A stretch of DNA of 64,000 nt from Bacillus sp. HMF5848 (GCF_003944835.1 NZ_RWIV01000001.1:3444530-3508529), one strand, 5' to 3'. Counted from the first letter of the stretch, positions 32,865-41,612 are shown. Notes: generated by a model not told the origin, from the letters alone. Numbers and translations are program-made.

Positions 32865-34142
32865 TCATTCAAATATTTTAATTTCGTTCGACCACTTTAT
32901 AGAATTTTTATAAGCGCGATGTACCCAAGCCTCACTAACATCTAGCGCTGTAATAGCTTGTTGTAATTTAATCCAATCTGCCTTTTCAATTGCTTCGATG
33001 ATATTTAATACTTTTCGATACGTATTTAGTTCACCAACTAAAGCCCCTTTTATATCAGCTGTAAGTGGTAAATCCGATAAAATTTCGTGAAAGTTCGCCT
33101 TCATAATTTTATCCATTAATGACATGAGTCCCACAAGAAAATAACTAGAATTTTCATGTTTTTGCACACTAATATCTGTTGCTAATAGTTCACAAAATTT
33201 TGCGCGAATTAAACTTTCCTTTACTATTTCTTGATTGACTACCGTTTGATTTAAAAAGCTCTCTCGTATTGCCAGGAAGAAGATCCATTTTCTTAATTCT
33301 ATTAATCCTATTAACACTACAGCTTGTTTAATAGATTTAATTTCATAACGCGGTTTTAATGCAGGCGAATTTATTAACTTTAACAGCCTATATGAAAGCG
33401 ATACATCTTGTTCAATGATCCTTACAATGTAATCAATATCGGGGTCCACATTATCAAATGCTTCCATAATAACAAAGTATGTATGGCTATATTGTGGAAT
33501 ATCTCTCGACGAATGCATAGACGGCTTGCTAAGAAAAAACCCTTGAAAGTATTTATATCCAGCTTCCACGGCTTGTCTATATTCCTTATCAGTTTCTAGC
33601 TTTTCGGCAAGAAGCTTAATATTAAATTGGCTAGCCAGCTCTTCAATTTCACGCCTTTCTTCCAAGGTTGTATTTAAAAAGTCGACTTTTATAATGTCGG
33701 CGTACTTTAACAAACGTAGCATATCTCTATTTTTTATGTTGTAATCATCTAGAGCAATTTGATAGCCTAATTCCTTCAGTTGGCCAATAATCTCCAAATT
33801 CTCTTCTGTGATAGTCATTGTTTCTAAAATCTCTATAATTAAGCTATGTGGCGAGAAATATTGTGGTATTTCCATACTTAGTAGTTTTTCGGTAAAATTA
33901 ATAAAGCTTTTTTTCCCCTCACATAGCTTCTCTATTCCGATATTTAAAAAACTATTAATAATAACATCCGTTGTCGCAACATTCTCATCAGCATTTGAAA
34001 ATGCATTCACTACCCCGTTGCTTCTATACAATAATTCATATCCATACACTTCACCTGATAGAGTAAAAATTGGTTGTCTTGCCACGAACACTTCTATGTT
34101 CCATCCCTCCCTTTGCAATAGGTCTTTATACCTATTATACAT
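32865..34142 (-). CDS. EAL-HDOD domain protein (YuxH type)
   Basis: About 425 residues from the ATG at 34142. The EAL-like domain spans roughly 17-225 (VFVARQPIFTLSGEVYGYELLYRS at the start, YFQGFFLSKP at the end) and the HDOD domain 225-400. The metal- and c-di-GMP-binding loop that normally reads DDFGTG is DDYNIKN, so phosphodiesterase activity is doubtful. The family start would usually be at EVFVARQPIF. A good GGGAGGG ribosome site sits seven bases before an ATA codon there, so the real start may be an unusual codon or a nearby GTG. It lies downstream of sinR and may link c-di-GMP to biofilm control. Confidence 0.82.
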   Translation of the reverse strand: MYNRYKDLLQREGWNIEVFVARQPIFTLSGEVYGYELLYRSNGVVNAFSNADENVATTDVIINSFLNIGIEKLCEGKKSFINFTEKLLSMEIPQYFSPHSLIIEILETMTITEENLEIIGQLKELGYQIALDDYNIKNRDMLRLLKYADIIKVDFLNTTLEERREIEELASQFNIKLLAEKLETDKEYRQAVEAGYKYFQGFFLSKPSMHSSRDIPQYSHTYFVIMEAFDNVDPDIDYIVRIIEQDVSLSYRLLKLINSPALKPRYEIKSIKQAVVLIGLIELRKWIFFLAIRESFLNQTVVNQEIVKESLIRAKFCELLATDISVQKHENSSYFLVGLMSLMDKIMKANFHEILSDLPLTADIKGALVGELNTYRKVLNIIEAIEKADWIKLQQAITALDVSEAWVHRAYKNSIKWSNEIKIFE

Positions 34143-34188
34143 TGTGGTGAGTAACCCAACAACAAATTTATCTTCATTCTTTCATAAG

Positions 34189-34213
34189 AAAAAGCCAGGT
34201 AACTTCCCTGACT
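34189..34213 (-). terminator. Terminator of sinR
   Basis: AGCCAGG (34193-34199) pairs with CCTGACT (34207-34213) with one G-U pair; five T follow on the minus strand. Confidence 0.7.
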
Positions 34214-34229
34214 TTTACTTTACTTTTAC

Positions 34230-34553
34230 TTATTCTTTTCTTAATTTCCACTTATTAAACTCAAGAAATTCACGAAACTCATCTTTTGAGACACCTGAGT
34301 CCATCGCATCTTTAACAAGCTTTAACCAATCTTGGTCAAGATTATCATCCATTTCAGTATCATCGTACAATAACGAGTTTAACGGTATATCTAAAACCGT
34401 CGACACTTTTTCGAGAAATTGGATAGATGGATTTGTTTGAAGATTTCGCTCTATTGAGCTTATGTACGACTTTGCTACACCTGCTCGTTCAGCAAGCTCA
34501 CTCAGCGATAACCCTTTTTGCAATCGGTACTTCTTCAAGCGATCCCCAATCAT
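34230..34553 (-). CDS. sinR: SinR, master repressor of biofilm genes
   Basis: A 107-residue protein nearly colinear with B. subtilis SinR. The N-terminal HTH_XRE domain reads LSLSELAERAGVAKSYISSI and contains the highly conserved ERNLQTNPSIQFLEKVS. The C-terminal SinI-interaction helices (DWLKLVKDAMDSGVSKDEF) are also conserved. It represses matrix genes and is relieved by SinI, which is encoded directly upstream. No tapA-sipW-tasA genes follow, unlike B. subtilis. Confidence 0.96.
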   Translation of the reverse strand: MIGDRLKKYRLQKGLSLSELAERAGVAKSYISSIERNLQTNPSIQFLEKVSTVLDIPLNSLLYDDTEMDDNLDQDWLKLVKDAMDSGVSKDEFREFLEFNKWKLRKE

Positions 34554-34641
34554 GTTATGTACTCACCTTCTTTTTCTAATTAAGAAAATTATAGCATATT
34601 AAGAAAGAAAGTGTATGTCATCAAGGTTATTTATATTAAAT

Positions 34642-34782
34642 TTATTTCTCTACTATATTAATTTTATGTTCAGCAAAAAACGTTTCTATTTCTTTTGGAC
34701 TAATACCTGCATTTAATGCTTCAAGAATTAAAAGTACCCATTCCTCATCCAACGTATTATGATTTAATACTGCATTCTCCAC
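34642..34782 (-). CDS. sinI: SinI, antagonist of SinR
   Basis: Starts at the GTG at 34782 with AGGGGG upstream, giving 46 residues; the open frame continues 17 codons upstream without support. The SinI core LDEEWVLLILEALNAGISPKEIETFF is present (shown here in part: DEEWVLLILEAL). It pairs with the C-terminal helices of SinR to disassemble the repressor. It lies 88 bp upstream of sinR on the same strand, the standard sinIR order. Confidence 0.93.
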   Translation of the reverse strand: MENAVLNHNTLDEEWVLLILEALNAGISPKEIETFFAEHKINIVEK

Positions 34783-35060
34783 GTATATGCCCCCTATTAT
34801 ATTGTGTTTCTGAACGTTTCTTTTAACGAACATATAGTTATAATATACTATTCTCCTTTAATACTATGTCGAATGTTCTGAAAATTTAACATTCCCCAAA
34901 CCATTATGAAATAGGTACTTTATACGTGTTATGCACTGATTTGTTAACTTTACACTATATTCACTTTACTTTTTCTTGTAATATATACTCGGCTCACCTC
35001 GACATACGTATTATATTGTCAAAAAATTGGCCCTTTTTTACCATATATAGGTTATTTTTC

Positions 35061-35708
35061 TTATCCTAAGTTCTTTTTAAAAAATTCTTTATGTACTGTT
35101 GTTACCACCATGTTTTCAGAGGAGTAGGGACAAAGGAGCGACAATATTTGTTGTTTATCTTGATTATCGCGGCTCAACCACAATTGTTCAGATTCCCTAC
35201 TTAAAATAACCGGCATTCTATCATGAATCGGTGCCATTATCCTATTTGCCTCAGTCGTAATAATCGTACAGGTATGAATGGTTTGTCCATTAGGAGCAAG
35301 CCAGCTATCATACAGGCCAGCTAAACTAAGTACTGAATCTTCCTTTATTGTTACTTTATACGGTTGCTTTTCACCAGACTCTAATTTTCTCCATTCATAA
35401 AAACCTGACGCAGGAATAATACAACGTTTTTTCTCTACTAAACGCTTAAAAGCTGGTTTTTCAGTGATTGTCTCACTTCGTGCATTGATCATCTTACTCG
35501 CAAATTTATCATCCTTTGCCCATGACGGAACGAGTCCCCAACGTAGCTCGCCAATTCGATTTGTCTGTCCATCGTGTATAACAGCGGTGACCATTTCGGT
35601 AGGAGCAATATTATATCGCGGTGTGTGAAAAGGGGTGACGGATTTGGCATCGTAATACCGCATCAACAATTCTTCAAGCGTAACAGTTAATGTAAAACGA
35701 CCACACAT
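35061..35708 (-). CDS. SRAP-family abasic-site-shielding protein (YedK/HMCES type)
   Basis: The ATG at 35708 starts MCGRFTL; the catalytic Cys2 becomes N-terminal after methionine removal, the hallmark of the family. The open frame continues 14 codons upstream without support. About 215 residues. Other family motifs are PRYNIAPTE, WGLVPSWAKD, INARSETI, and PASGFYEWRK. The protein forms a covalent link to abasic sites in single-stranded DNA. The divergent operon holds a Y-family polymerase behind LexA boxes, a typical DNA-damage context. Confidence 0.93.
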   Translation of the reverse strand: MCGRFTLTVTLEELLMRYYDAKSVTPFHTPRYNIAPTEMVTAVIHDGQTNRIGELRWGLVPSWAKDDKFASKMINARSETITEKPAFKRLVEKKRCIIPASGFYEWRKLESGEKQPYKVTIKEDSVLSLAGLYDSWLAPNGQTIHTCTIITTEANRIMAPIHDRMPVILSRESEQLWLSRDNQDKQQILSLLCPYSSENMVVTTVHKEFFKKNLG

Positions 35709-35783
35709 TTTCCCACTTCCTTTTTTCTCCATTATATCGCTTTCACACACATGAGCAACCTACACAAATTTCCACTTGCATAT

Positions 35784-35797
35784 AGACCGTATGTTCG
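35784..35797. promoter_or_regulatory. Putative LexA (SOS) box 1
   Basis: AGACCGTATGTTCG matches the B. subtilis LexA box CGAACRNRYGTTYG at most positions, with mismatches in the left half. It lies 17 bp from a better box and between a possible -35 (35776-35781) and -10 (TATAAT, 35801-35806). Confidence 0.55.
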
Positions 35798-35813
35798 GTA
35801 TATAATATTAATA

Positions 35814-35827
35814 CGAACTAACGTTCC
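35814..35827. promoter_or_regulatory. LexA (SOS) box 2
   Basis: CGAACTAACGTTCC carries intact GAAC and GTTC half-sites with a four-base spacer. It lies just downstream of the TATAAT box and 17 bp upstream of the WYL-like gene start, where LexA would block the polymerase operon. Confidence 0.75.
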
Positions 35828-35843
35828 TGCAGGAGGGATGAAC

Positions 35844-36047
35844 ATGCTTGTATTATTTGAAAAACATATAGGACAACAGCTAGACATTATTTATATGGAC
35901 CGCCTCAATCGGTTGTCGCAACGCACTATTACTATTCGGGAGATCAAAAACGAACGGCTGTATGCGTATTGTTATACAAAGCGTGCACCTCGAATATTTG
36001 CGCTTAAAAATGTTCTAGCTGCAACTGTAAGGAAGCGAGCTGTGTGA
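35844..36047 (+). CDS. Small WYL-like domain protein of the SOS operon
   Basis: Starts at the ATG at 35844, six bases after AGGAGGG. The frame is open further upstream only through the promoter. 67 residues (VLFEKHIGQQLDIIYMDR... APRIFALKNVLAA). It resembles the short WYL-like proteins that stand before uvrX-type genes in Bacillus; WYL domains sense ligands or nucleic acid in some DNA-repair regulators. The real role is unknown. It overlaps the next start. Confidence 0.75.
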   Translation: MLVLFEKHIGQQLDIIYMDRLNRLSQRTITIREIKNERLYAYCYTKRAPRIFALKNVLAATVRKRAV

Positions 36048-36427
36048 ACCACATGTCCCATCATTCTCCCTTACTTTCAAAAGATGAGGAACAGATGGTT
36101 AAGGACTATATTGTGTTATCCATTTTGCTAACTGTACTCGACCATGAAATAGAACGTTTACCTAACATGAAGCTGAAATTACTACCGTTATATATAAAGC
36201 AGCTACACTGCATTCAGCAACAAATTATTAAAGATTTAACTAGCATAAAAGCTATGTTACGGAAAATCGGCATTAAAATATATGAGCAATCACGAACGGA
36301 AAATGGTATTCAAGTAGCGTATGTATGCCGGGGCTATCACCATAGTTTCGAGATGCTATGGCGCTTATTGAAGGCTGAAGTGGTTATAAAAATGAGTAGC
36401 TATTTACACGTACCAAAGGAGCGATAA
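36044..36427 (+). CDS. Uncharacterised 127-residue protein of the SOS operon
   Basis: Starts at a GTG overlapping the preceding stop codon (GTGTGA), with AAGGAAG eight bases upstream; an ATG three codons on is an alternative. It is predicted all-helical and basic (SKDEEQMVKDYIVLSILLTVL, KLLPLYIKQLHCIQQQI). I do not recognise a domain. Tight spacing on both sides (overlap upstream, three bases to the polymerase) shows that it belongs to the damage-inducible operon. It may be a partner of the polymerase. Confidence 0.75.
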   Translation: MNHMSHHSPLLSKDEEQMVKDYIVLSILLTVLDHEIERLPNMKLKLLPLYIKQLHCIQQQIIKDLTSIKAMLRKIGIKIYEQSRTENGIQVAYVCRGYHHSFEMLWRLLKAEVVIKMSSYLHVPKER

Positions 36428-36430
36428 GAA

Positions 36431-37666
36431 ATGTCAAACGAGCGCATCATTATGCTAGCAGACTGTCAATCATTTTACGCTAGTGTTGAAAAAGCAGCTC
36501 ATCCTGAATATCGTGACAAACCTCTTGTAGTATCAGGTGATCCAAAGCGGCGAAGTGGTATTATACTAGCTGCTTGCCCACTCGCCAAAGCATATGGAGT
36601 CACGACAGCGGAGCCACTTGGTGAAGCATTGCGTAAATGCCCCGAAGCGATTGTGGTACGTCCACGTATGCAAGACTATATTCGTGTATCACTACAAATT
36701 TCCCGGATCTTCCAAACGTTTTCTGACTTAGTGGAGCCGTATTCCATAGATGAGCAATTTATCGATGTGACAGGTAGTCAGCGACTATTCGGGGACCCAT
36801 TAACAATTGCGAAAGCAATGCAACAAAAGGTGTGGAATGAAACAGGCGTATACATTCGTGTCGGCATTAGTTACTCAAAAGTCACAGCTAAAATGGCGTG
36901 TGATAATTTTGCTAAAAAAAATAAAGAAGGGGTTTTTTATCTAAAAAAAGACGAGTTGCAATCCGTGCTTTGGCCACTGCCCATTCAAAAAATGTTCATG
37001 GTTGGATCAAGAATGACACAGCATTTTATCCGCATGGGCATTAGCTCCATTGGTCAATTAGCGAAAACACCCTTGCCATTGCTCGAAAAACGTTGGGGAG
37101 TCAACGGACGTGTGTTGTGGCAAATTGCTAACGGTATTGATAATTCCGCGGTAACCCCCCAAACACATAACAGCCAAAAAGGCGTTGGCCATCAAATGAC
37201 ACTGCCTCGCGATTATAAAACATTAGAGGACATTCTAATCGTCCTGCTCGAATTAACAGAGCAAGTGTGTAACAGATGTCGAAATAAATCCAAAATGGGC
37301 TGGGTTGTCAGCGTGGGCTGCCAAGGAGCCGACTTTAACAATCCACAAGGCTTCCATCGCCAAGTGAAAATGGCGTGTCCCACAAATGCGACTAACATCG
37401 TCTACGAGGTAGCAAAAAAGCTATTTATGGAGCATTGGCAACACTATCCGATTCGTCGTATCGGCGTATCTCTCACCGAGCTTGAACTAGATAACGAATA
37501 CCAGCTCATGCTTTTTGATCAACGCGAAACATATCGCGAATTGGAACGAACAACAGATTTAATTAAACAAAAGTACGGAGACACAGCCATTATGCGCGCT
37601 GTTTCTTTGAAAACAGCAAGCCAACTAAAAGACCGCACGCAAAAGATTGGCGGGCATTATAAATAA
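36431..37666 (+). CDS. uvrX: Y-family DNA polymerase (UvrX type)
   Basis: A 411-residue translesion polymerase. The first catalytic Asp is in MLADCQSFYASVE; the second motif is YSIDEQFIDV. The little-finger domain follows after about residue 240. A beta-clamp-binding peptide QLMLFD is near residue 378. UvrX/YqjW-type sequences differ from DinB in the QSFYAS motif and have a YolD-type partner gene, which follows here. It copies past damaged bases when LexA repression is lifted. Confidence 0.93.
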   Translation: MSNERIIMLADCQSFYASVEKAAHPEYRDKPLVVSGDPKRRSGIILAACPLAKAYGVTTAEPLGEALRKCPEAIVVRPRMQDYIRVSLQISRIFQTFSDLVEPYSIDEQFIDVTGSQRLFGDPLTIAKAMQQKVWNETGVYIRVGISYSKVTAKMACDNFAKKNKEGVFYLKKDELQSVLWPLPIQKMFMVGSRMTQHFIRMGISSIGQLAKTPLPLLEKRWGVNGRVLWQIANGIDNSAVTPQTHNSQKGVGHQMTLPRDYKTLEDILIVLLELTEQVCNRCRNKSKMGWVVSVGCQGADFNNPQGFHRQVKMACPTNATNIVYEVAKKLFMEHWQHYPIRRIGVSLTELELDNEYQLMLFDQRETYRELERTTDLIKQKYGDTAIMRAVSLKTASQLKDRTQKIGGHYK

Positions 37667-37796
37667 AACAAGTGGAAGAAAGCATTCAGTGAATATTGTG
37701 GGGTACTGTCTTTACTTAAAGTACGCACATTGCATTGCATTGCTGCTTTACGACTACGTAAGAGAAAGGAGTGAAGGGGACCTCTTCCCCGCATAT

Positions 37797-38114
37797 ATGA
37801 AAAAGCTCATTGGGAACGGAATATGGGAAAGCTCCCGTATGATGCTACCTGAACATAAGGAAGAGTTTGTTCATCATTTAGCACATATTGAGAAAAGAAA
37901 ACGACCGTTGCTTGATGAAGATAAGCAGCAGGAAATAGAACGAGCATTGCTAGACTCATACGAACTCCAAACACCAGTCACTATAGTACTATTCGATGAA
38001 TACCATCCCATTACCATTAATGGTATCGTAACTAAGTTAGATGCTTATCAGCAACGTATTACTATTAATGATGAATCCATTCCAGTACGGGACATTATTG
38101 AAGTTAAATCGTAA
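37797..38114 (+). CDS. YolD-like protein
   Basis: About 105 residues if it begins at the ATG at 37797. The frame is open 50 codons further, but that part does not look like protein and overlaps the polymerase end. The family motif is GIWESSRMMLPEHKEE near the start, then an acidic helix and a C-terminal beta-rich part ending IPVRDIIEVKS. YolD-like proteins lie next to uvrX/yqjW-type polymerases and are thought to work with them. A ribosome site AAAGGAG lies 30 bases upstream, nearer to a tiny GTG-started frame that ends at the ATG, so start selection is uncertain. Confidence 0.8.
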   Translation: MKKLIGNGIWESSRMMLPEHKEEFVHHLAHIEKRKRPLLDEDKQQEIERALLDSYELQTPVTIVLFDEYHPITINGIVTKLDAYQQRITINDESIPVRDIIEVKS

Positions 38115-38313
38115 GTATGCAAACTTAGTCTACATTTACGAGCTCGATTGTTCATATATCTTTTTATAAATGAACTACCGACCAAACGGCGGTGGCATTT
38201 GAAAAAAGAGACTTTCCAGGCATAGCTTCCCGAAAAAGAAAGCAAAATAAATAGGTATAGATGCCATTTTCAAGGTATCTACTTCGAACAAAAAATTAAA
38301 AAGAGGTGAAAGC

Positions 38314-38445
38314 ATGTCAAAAAAGAAGAACAAAGAAATTAAAAATAACAAGGCGTTACCAAAAACAGATGTAGAATTTGCACATAACGGTCTTGAAGAA
38401 CTTGCCTTAAAAAAACAAGAACAAAGAGTTAGTAAGGATTATTAA
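38314..38445 (+). CDS. Small basic protein, 43 residues
   Basis: Starts with an ATG six bases after AAGAGGTGA. The product begins SKKKNKEIKNNKALPKTD and ends KKQEQRVSKDY; it is lysine- and asparagine-rich, without hydrophobic segments. It looks like the small spore-associated or stress proteins of Bacillus, but I do not recognise it. A good terminator follows nine bases after the stop, which supports a real gene. Confidence 0.65.
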   Translation: MSKKKNKEIKNNKALPKTDVEFAHNGLEELALKKQEQRVSKDY

Positions 38446-38453
38446 AAACAGAG

Positions 38454-38478
38454 AGGTCAGTAAAAGCTGACCTTTTTT
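38454..38478 (+). terminator. Rho-independent terminator
   Basis: AGGTCAG (38454-38460) pairs with CTGACCT (38467-38473), followed by six T. Confidence 0.85.
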
Positions 38479-38752
38479 CACATGCATTTCGTTAAGTACA
38501 AAATCATTCATTATTAGTTTCTAAATTTAATAAATAAAAAAGGAAGCATACTAAAAAATAGTTCTCTCCAGATGAACCTCTACCTCTCCAACTAAATCGA
38601 CGATTTTGAAAGGGAATACGGCGCTATTTTTCGATCAAGCGTTGGTATAATTCGAGATTAATTGTACTTACTATCTCCCGGCTAATATTAAATCACTAAA
38701 AACCATACACAATTTTTCTATAAAAGGGTAAAATAAGGTAACCACACTAAAT
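38479..38752. other. Intergenic stretch, nothing recognised
   Basis: No gene, repeat or structured element that I can support; only the AT-rich promoter region of the next gene near 38700-38750. Confidence 0.4.
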
Positions 38753-38764
38753 ATGGGGGATAAC

Positions 38765-39004
38765 ATGACAAACGATTTGATTTCAAACATATTTTTTGAA
38801 TGGGAGCATCCATTTTACAAGATTCTAGAGCTTACAGACAGCACAGTCGAATTGAAGGTATACAGCGCCTATACCGATTACAGCTCTATCGTTACACTTC
38901 ACTTTACGAGTGAAGAAGATTTACGTCATCAAATTACACTTCAGCTCATTAAATTACGTAGTGTGGAGATGTCACAGTTTGAACAACGATTTATCGATGA
39001 ATAA
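38765..39004 (+). CDS. Uncharacterised 79-residue protein
   Basis: The ATG at 38765 is preceded by GGGGGAT; an ATG four codons earlier overlaps it. The product (TNDLISNIFFEWEHPFYKILEL...) is acidic and soluble, with an alternating pattern that suggests a small alpha/beta fold. I do not recognise it. A terminator starts at its stop codon. Confidence 0.65.
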   Translation: MTNDLISNIFFEWEHPFYKILELTDSTVELKVYSAYTDYSSIVTLHFTSEEDLRHQITLQLIKLRSVEMSQFEQRFIDE

Positions 39005-39042
39005 AAAGCAGAAGGTACGAAAAATACACCTTCTGCTTTTGT
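39004..39042 (+). terminator. Rho-independent terminator
   Basis: AAAAGCAGAAGGT (39004-39016) is perfectly complementary to ACCTTCTGCTTTT (39028-39040). Confidence 0.85.
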
Positions 39043-39128
39043 TTTACGCCTCTGTACAACATAGTTGTTGAATTTCCGCTACATTGCGCTTCGCTTTCTG
39101 CGGGGTGGTCGGTAAATTCAGCATCAGC

Positions 39129-40277
39129 TTACTTCCCTTGCTCTTCAAACCATTTTACTAGCGTTAATGCTAATATTTTCACACCATCCAAAATAGCCTC
39201 TCTATTGAATGTCATATTCGGATGATGTAAGCCTGGTGCCAAATCCGTTCCAAGCCCGACTAATGTCGCTTGAATATGTGGTAGTTCTGTAGCGTAGAAA
39301 TGAAAGTCCTCACCACCAGGTGTTACAGGTGGCGCAACGAGCGCATCACTTCCAAGAACCTCCGTGATAACCGTACTTACTAATTTCTCCATTCCTTCAT
39401 TAGGCTCAGCTGCAACCATGGTTGCGGCAATCTCATACTCTACTTTTGCACCATTCGCTGCTCCAGCTGCGACAATCGCGTCTGTCACCTTGGTAACAAG
39501 CTGCTCCATCGCCTCATTCGTTTGCGCACGTAGATCAATTCCAAATTCAGCAAAATCAGAGATAGTATTGATATTGTCACTGCCAGCACGAACAGTCGTT
39601 ACCTTAGCCGAGTATGCAATAGTTGGATCTAATTTGATAGCATTCACGGCTGCCACGATAGCGGCGAACGAATCAATAACGTTCACGCCAAGGTGAGGAC
39701 GTGCAGCGTGGGACTGTACACCGAAGATACGCCCCTTCATTAATGTTGTGGCTCCATGATAAATGGCAGGAGAAGCTTTTCCATACGACATTTCTTGAAT
39801 GGGACGGACATGAATGCCTACAAGAGCATCCAAATCATCTAGAATCCCGCGTTTTAAAATGGCCTTTGCCCCATTTCCCGTCTCCTCAGCTGGCTGAAAT
39901 ACAACTTTCACCTGCCCAGGCGGTGTATAGCCACATTCTTTCAAGCAAGTGATGGCGTATAACACCATAGTCATGTGCGCATCATGGCCACACGAGTGGT
40001 TAGCCTGCCACGAACCATCAACAAGCTGCCACAAAGCATCCATATCGGCACGTATACCGATTTTTTTCGCGGACTGACTGTCGCCCCACAGTCCCACTAC
40101 ACCTGTGTGCTCCTCAAATGTCAACGATTCAATGTCCAAGCTATTCAGTTGCTTTTGTAAAAAATCTGTTGTGTGTAATTCTTTCCAGCTTACCTCAGCA
40201 TGTGTATGTAAAAAATCATGTGTTGCAAGCACTCGCTGCTTGTTAGCTTTAACCCAACTATTCACTTTATCTAGCAT
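39129..40277 (-). CDS. M20-family amidohydrolase (probable N-acyl/N-succinyl amino acid hydrolase)
   Basis: A 382-residue M20D-type metallopeptidase. The metal-binding region reads RADMDAL and ANHSCGHDAHMTM, with FQPAEETGNGA (catalytic Glu pair) and a late TPGGEDFHFY. These hydrolyse N-acyl groups from amino acids or dipeptides. The next gene on the same strand encodes an N-succinylamino-acid racemase-type enzyme. In Geobacillus-type pathways such a hydrolase removes the succinyl group after racemisation to give L-amino acids. That assignment is inference; no N-succinyltransferase gene is seen between or beside them. Confidence 0.88.
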   Translation of the reverse strand: MLDKVNSWVKANKQRVLATHDFLHTHAEVSWKELHTTDFLQKQLNSLDIESLTFEEHTGVVGLWGDSQSAKKIGIRADMDALWQLVDGSWQANHSCGHDAHMTMVLYAITCLKECGYTPPGQVKVVFQPAEETGNGAKAILKRGILDDLDALVGIHVRPIQEMSYGKASPAIYHGATTLMKGRIFGVQSHAARPHLGVNVIDSFAAIVAAVNAIKLDPTIAYSAKVTTVRAGSDNINTISDFAEFGIDLRAQTNEAMEQLVTKVTDAIVAAGAANGAKVEYEIAATMVAAEPNEGMEKLVSTVITEVLGSDALVAPPVTPGGEDFHFYATELPHIQATLVGLGTDLAPGLHHPNMTFNREAILDGVKILALTLVKWFEEQGK

Positions 40278-40478
40278 TGTAACCTAACGCTCCTTTTATC
40301 TATAAAAATATAAATGTAAGAACCTACTCATCAAAGAAAGACTACTCAATGCAGTAAACCACAAAACTAGCAGCAAGAGGCCTTAACTTGCGCGCTGACG
40401 CAGCGTGCGTCGGAAAAGCTAACTTGCCCACTGGATACCCTATTTCACGCGCTATACCAACTAACTAAGTCGCAAACT

Positions 40479-41588
40479 TCATTCAAAGATTCGCTCAGCC
40501 ACTACATGCTTAGCTATAACCTTTTCATTAAGCTCGTACCCAATACCCGCTCCTTCTGGAACAGCAAGCATTCCAGGGCGTGATAATATGACTTCTGGAG
40601 CAATAATATCCTCATGCCAATAGCGATTGGATGCGGATGTATCTCCTGCGATTGTAAAATGACTCAATGATGTAATGGCAATATTGTGCGCGCGACCCAC
40701 ACCCGCCTCAAGCATGCCGCCACACCACACAGGTATACCAGCAGCGGCACAAACATCATGTACCTTTTTCGCTTCTGAAATGCCTCCTACACGGCCAATT
40801 TTTATATTTACAACGCGACATGCATCTAGCTCAACCGCTTTACGAGCATCCTCAGCTGAAAGAATGCTTTCATCTAAACAAATAGGTGTTGATAGTTGTG
40901 CTTGCAGCTTGGCGTGGTCGATTATATCATCGTGACCAAGAGGTTGTTCAATCATCATTAACTTAAATGGATCAAGCTGCTGTAAATGATCTATATCGTC
41001 TAGGCTGTATGCAGAATTGGCATCGGCCATCAATGGCAAATCATAGCCAAACTCTTCACGGATGGTACGAATTACCTCTATATCCCAACCCTTTTTGATT
41101 TTTACTTTTATTTTTTTATAGCCAGCTCTCACATAACCGTCTATTTTTTCTAAAAGTTTATCGACTGTTGGTTCAATCCCTAAACTGACACCGACGGCTA
41201 TTTCCGATTGAGTCCCCCCAAGCTCCCGCGCTAATGAAATGCCTTTTTGTTTACAGTACGCATCCCATACTGCTCCTTCAAGCGCCGCTTTTGCCATACG
41301 GTTCCCACGCACAAAAGCAAAGAGTTGACTTACTTCATCAGGATGCTCAATCGAACGCCCCATCAAGGCTGGGATTAAGAACTTCTCAAGCATATGTAAA
41401 ACGGTCCCTGTTGTTTCTTCGTTATAGATAGGATATGGCATAGCCACACTTTCGCCGTATCCTACCACTCCATCTGCATAAAGACGAATGAGTAAAAAGT
41501 CTTTTTCAACAAGCTTTCCTAAGCTCGTTTCAAAGGCAAACTTCAGAGGCATCTGAAGTGTTTGTATAATTACTTTATCAATTTTCAT
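40479..41588 (-). CDS. Enolase-superfamily NSAR/OSBS-like racemase
   Basis: A 369-residue member of the muconate-lactonising subgroup. The KxK motif is KIKVKIKKGW (about residues 158-167). The metal ligands lie in MADANSAY, MIEQPL and CLDESI, and the second catalytic Lys in VVNIKIGRVGG; PVWCGGMLEAGVGRA follows. These motifs are those of N-succinylamino-acid racemase/o-succinylbenzoate synthase. No other menaquinone gene is nearby, and the neighbour is an M20 hydrolase, so the racemase role is favoured over MenC. Start is an ATG at 41588. Confidence 0.85.
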   Translation of the reverse strand: MKIDKVIIQTLQMPLKFAFETSLGKLVEKDFLLIRLYADGVVGYGESVAMPYPIYNEETTGTVLHMLEKFLIPALMGRSIEHPDEVSQLFAFVRGNRMAKAALEGAVWDAYCKQKGISLARELGGTQSEIAVGVSLGIEPTVDKLLEKIDGYVRAGYKKIKVKIKKGWDIEVIRTIREEFGYDLPLMADANSAYSLDDIDHLQQLDPFKLMMIEQPLGHDDIIDHAKLQAQLSTPICLDESILSAEDARKAVELDACRVVNIKIGRVGGISEAKKVHDVCAAAGIPVWCGGMLEAGVGRAHNIAITSLSHFTIAGDTSASNRYWHEDIIAPEVILSRPGMLAVPEGAGIGYELNEKVIAKHVVAERIFE

Positions 41589-41612
41589 GAAGCTCCCCCA
41601 GTTAACATATAA

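Noticed and set aside
40340-40460. GC-rich hairpin (GACGCA/TGCGTC) between the M20 hydrolase and racemase genes
   Set aside because: No T-run and no known RNA family recognised; too little to call a regulatory RNA.
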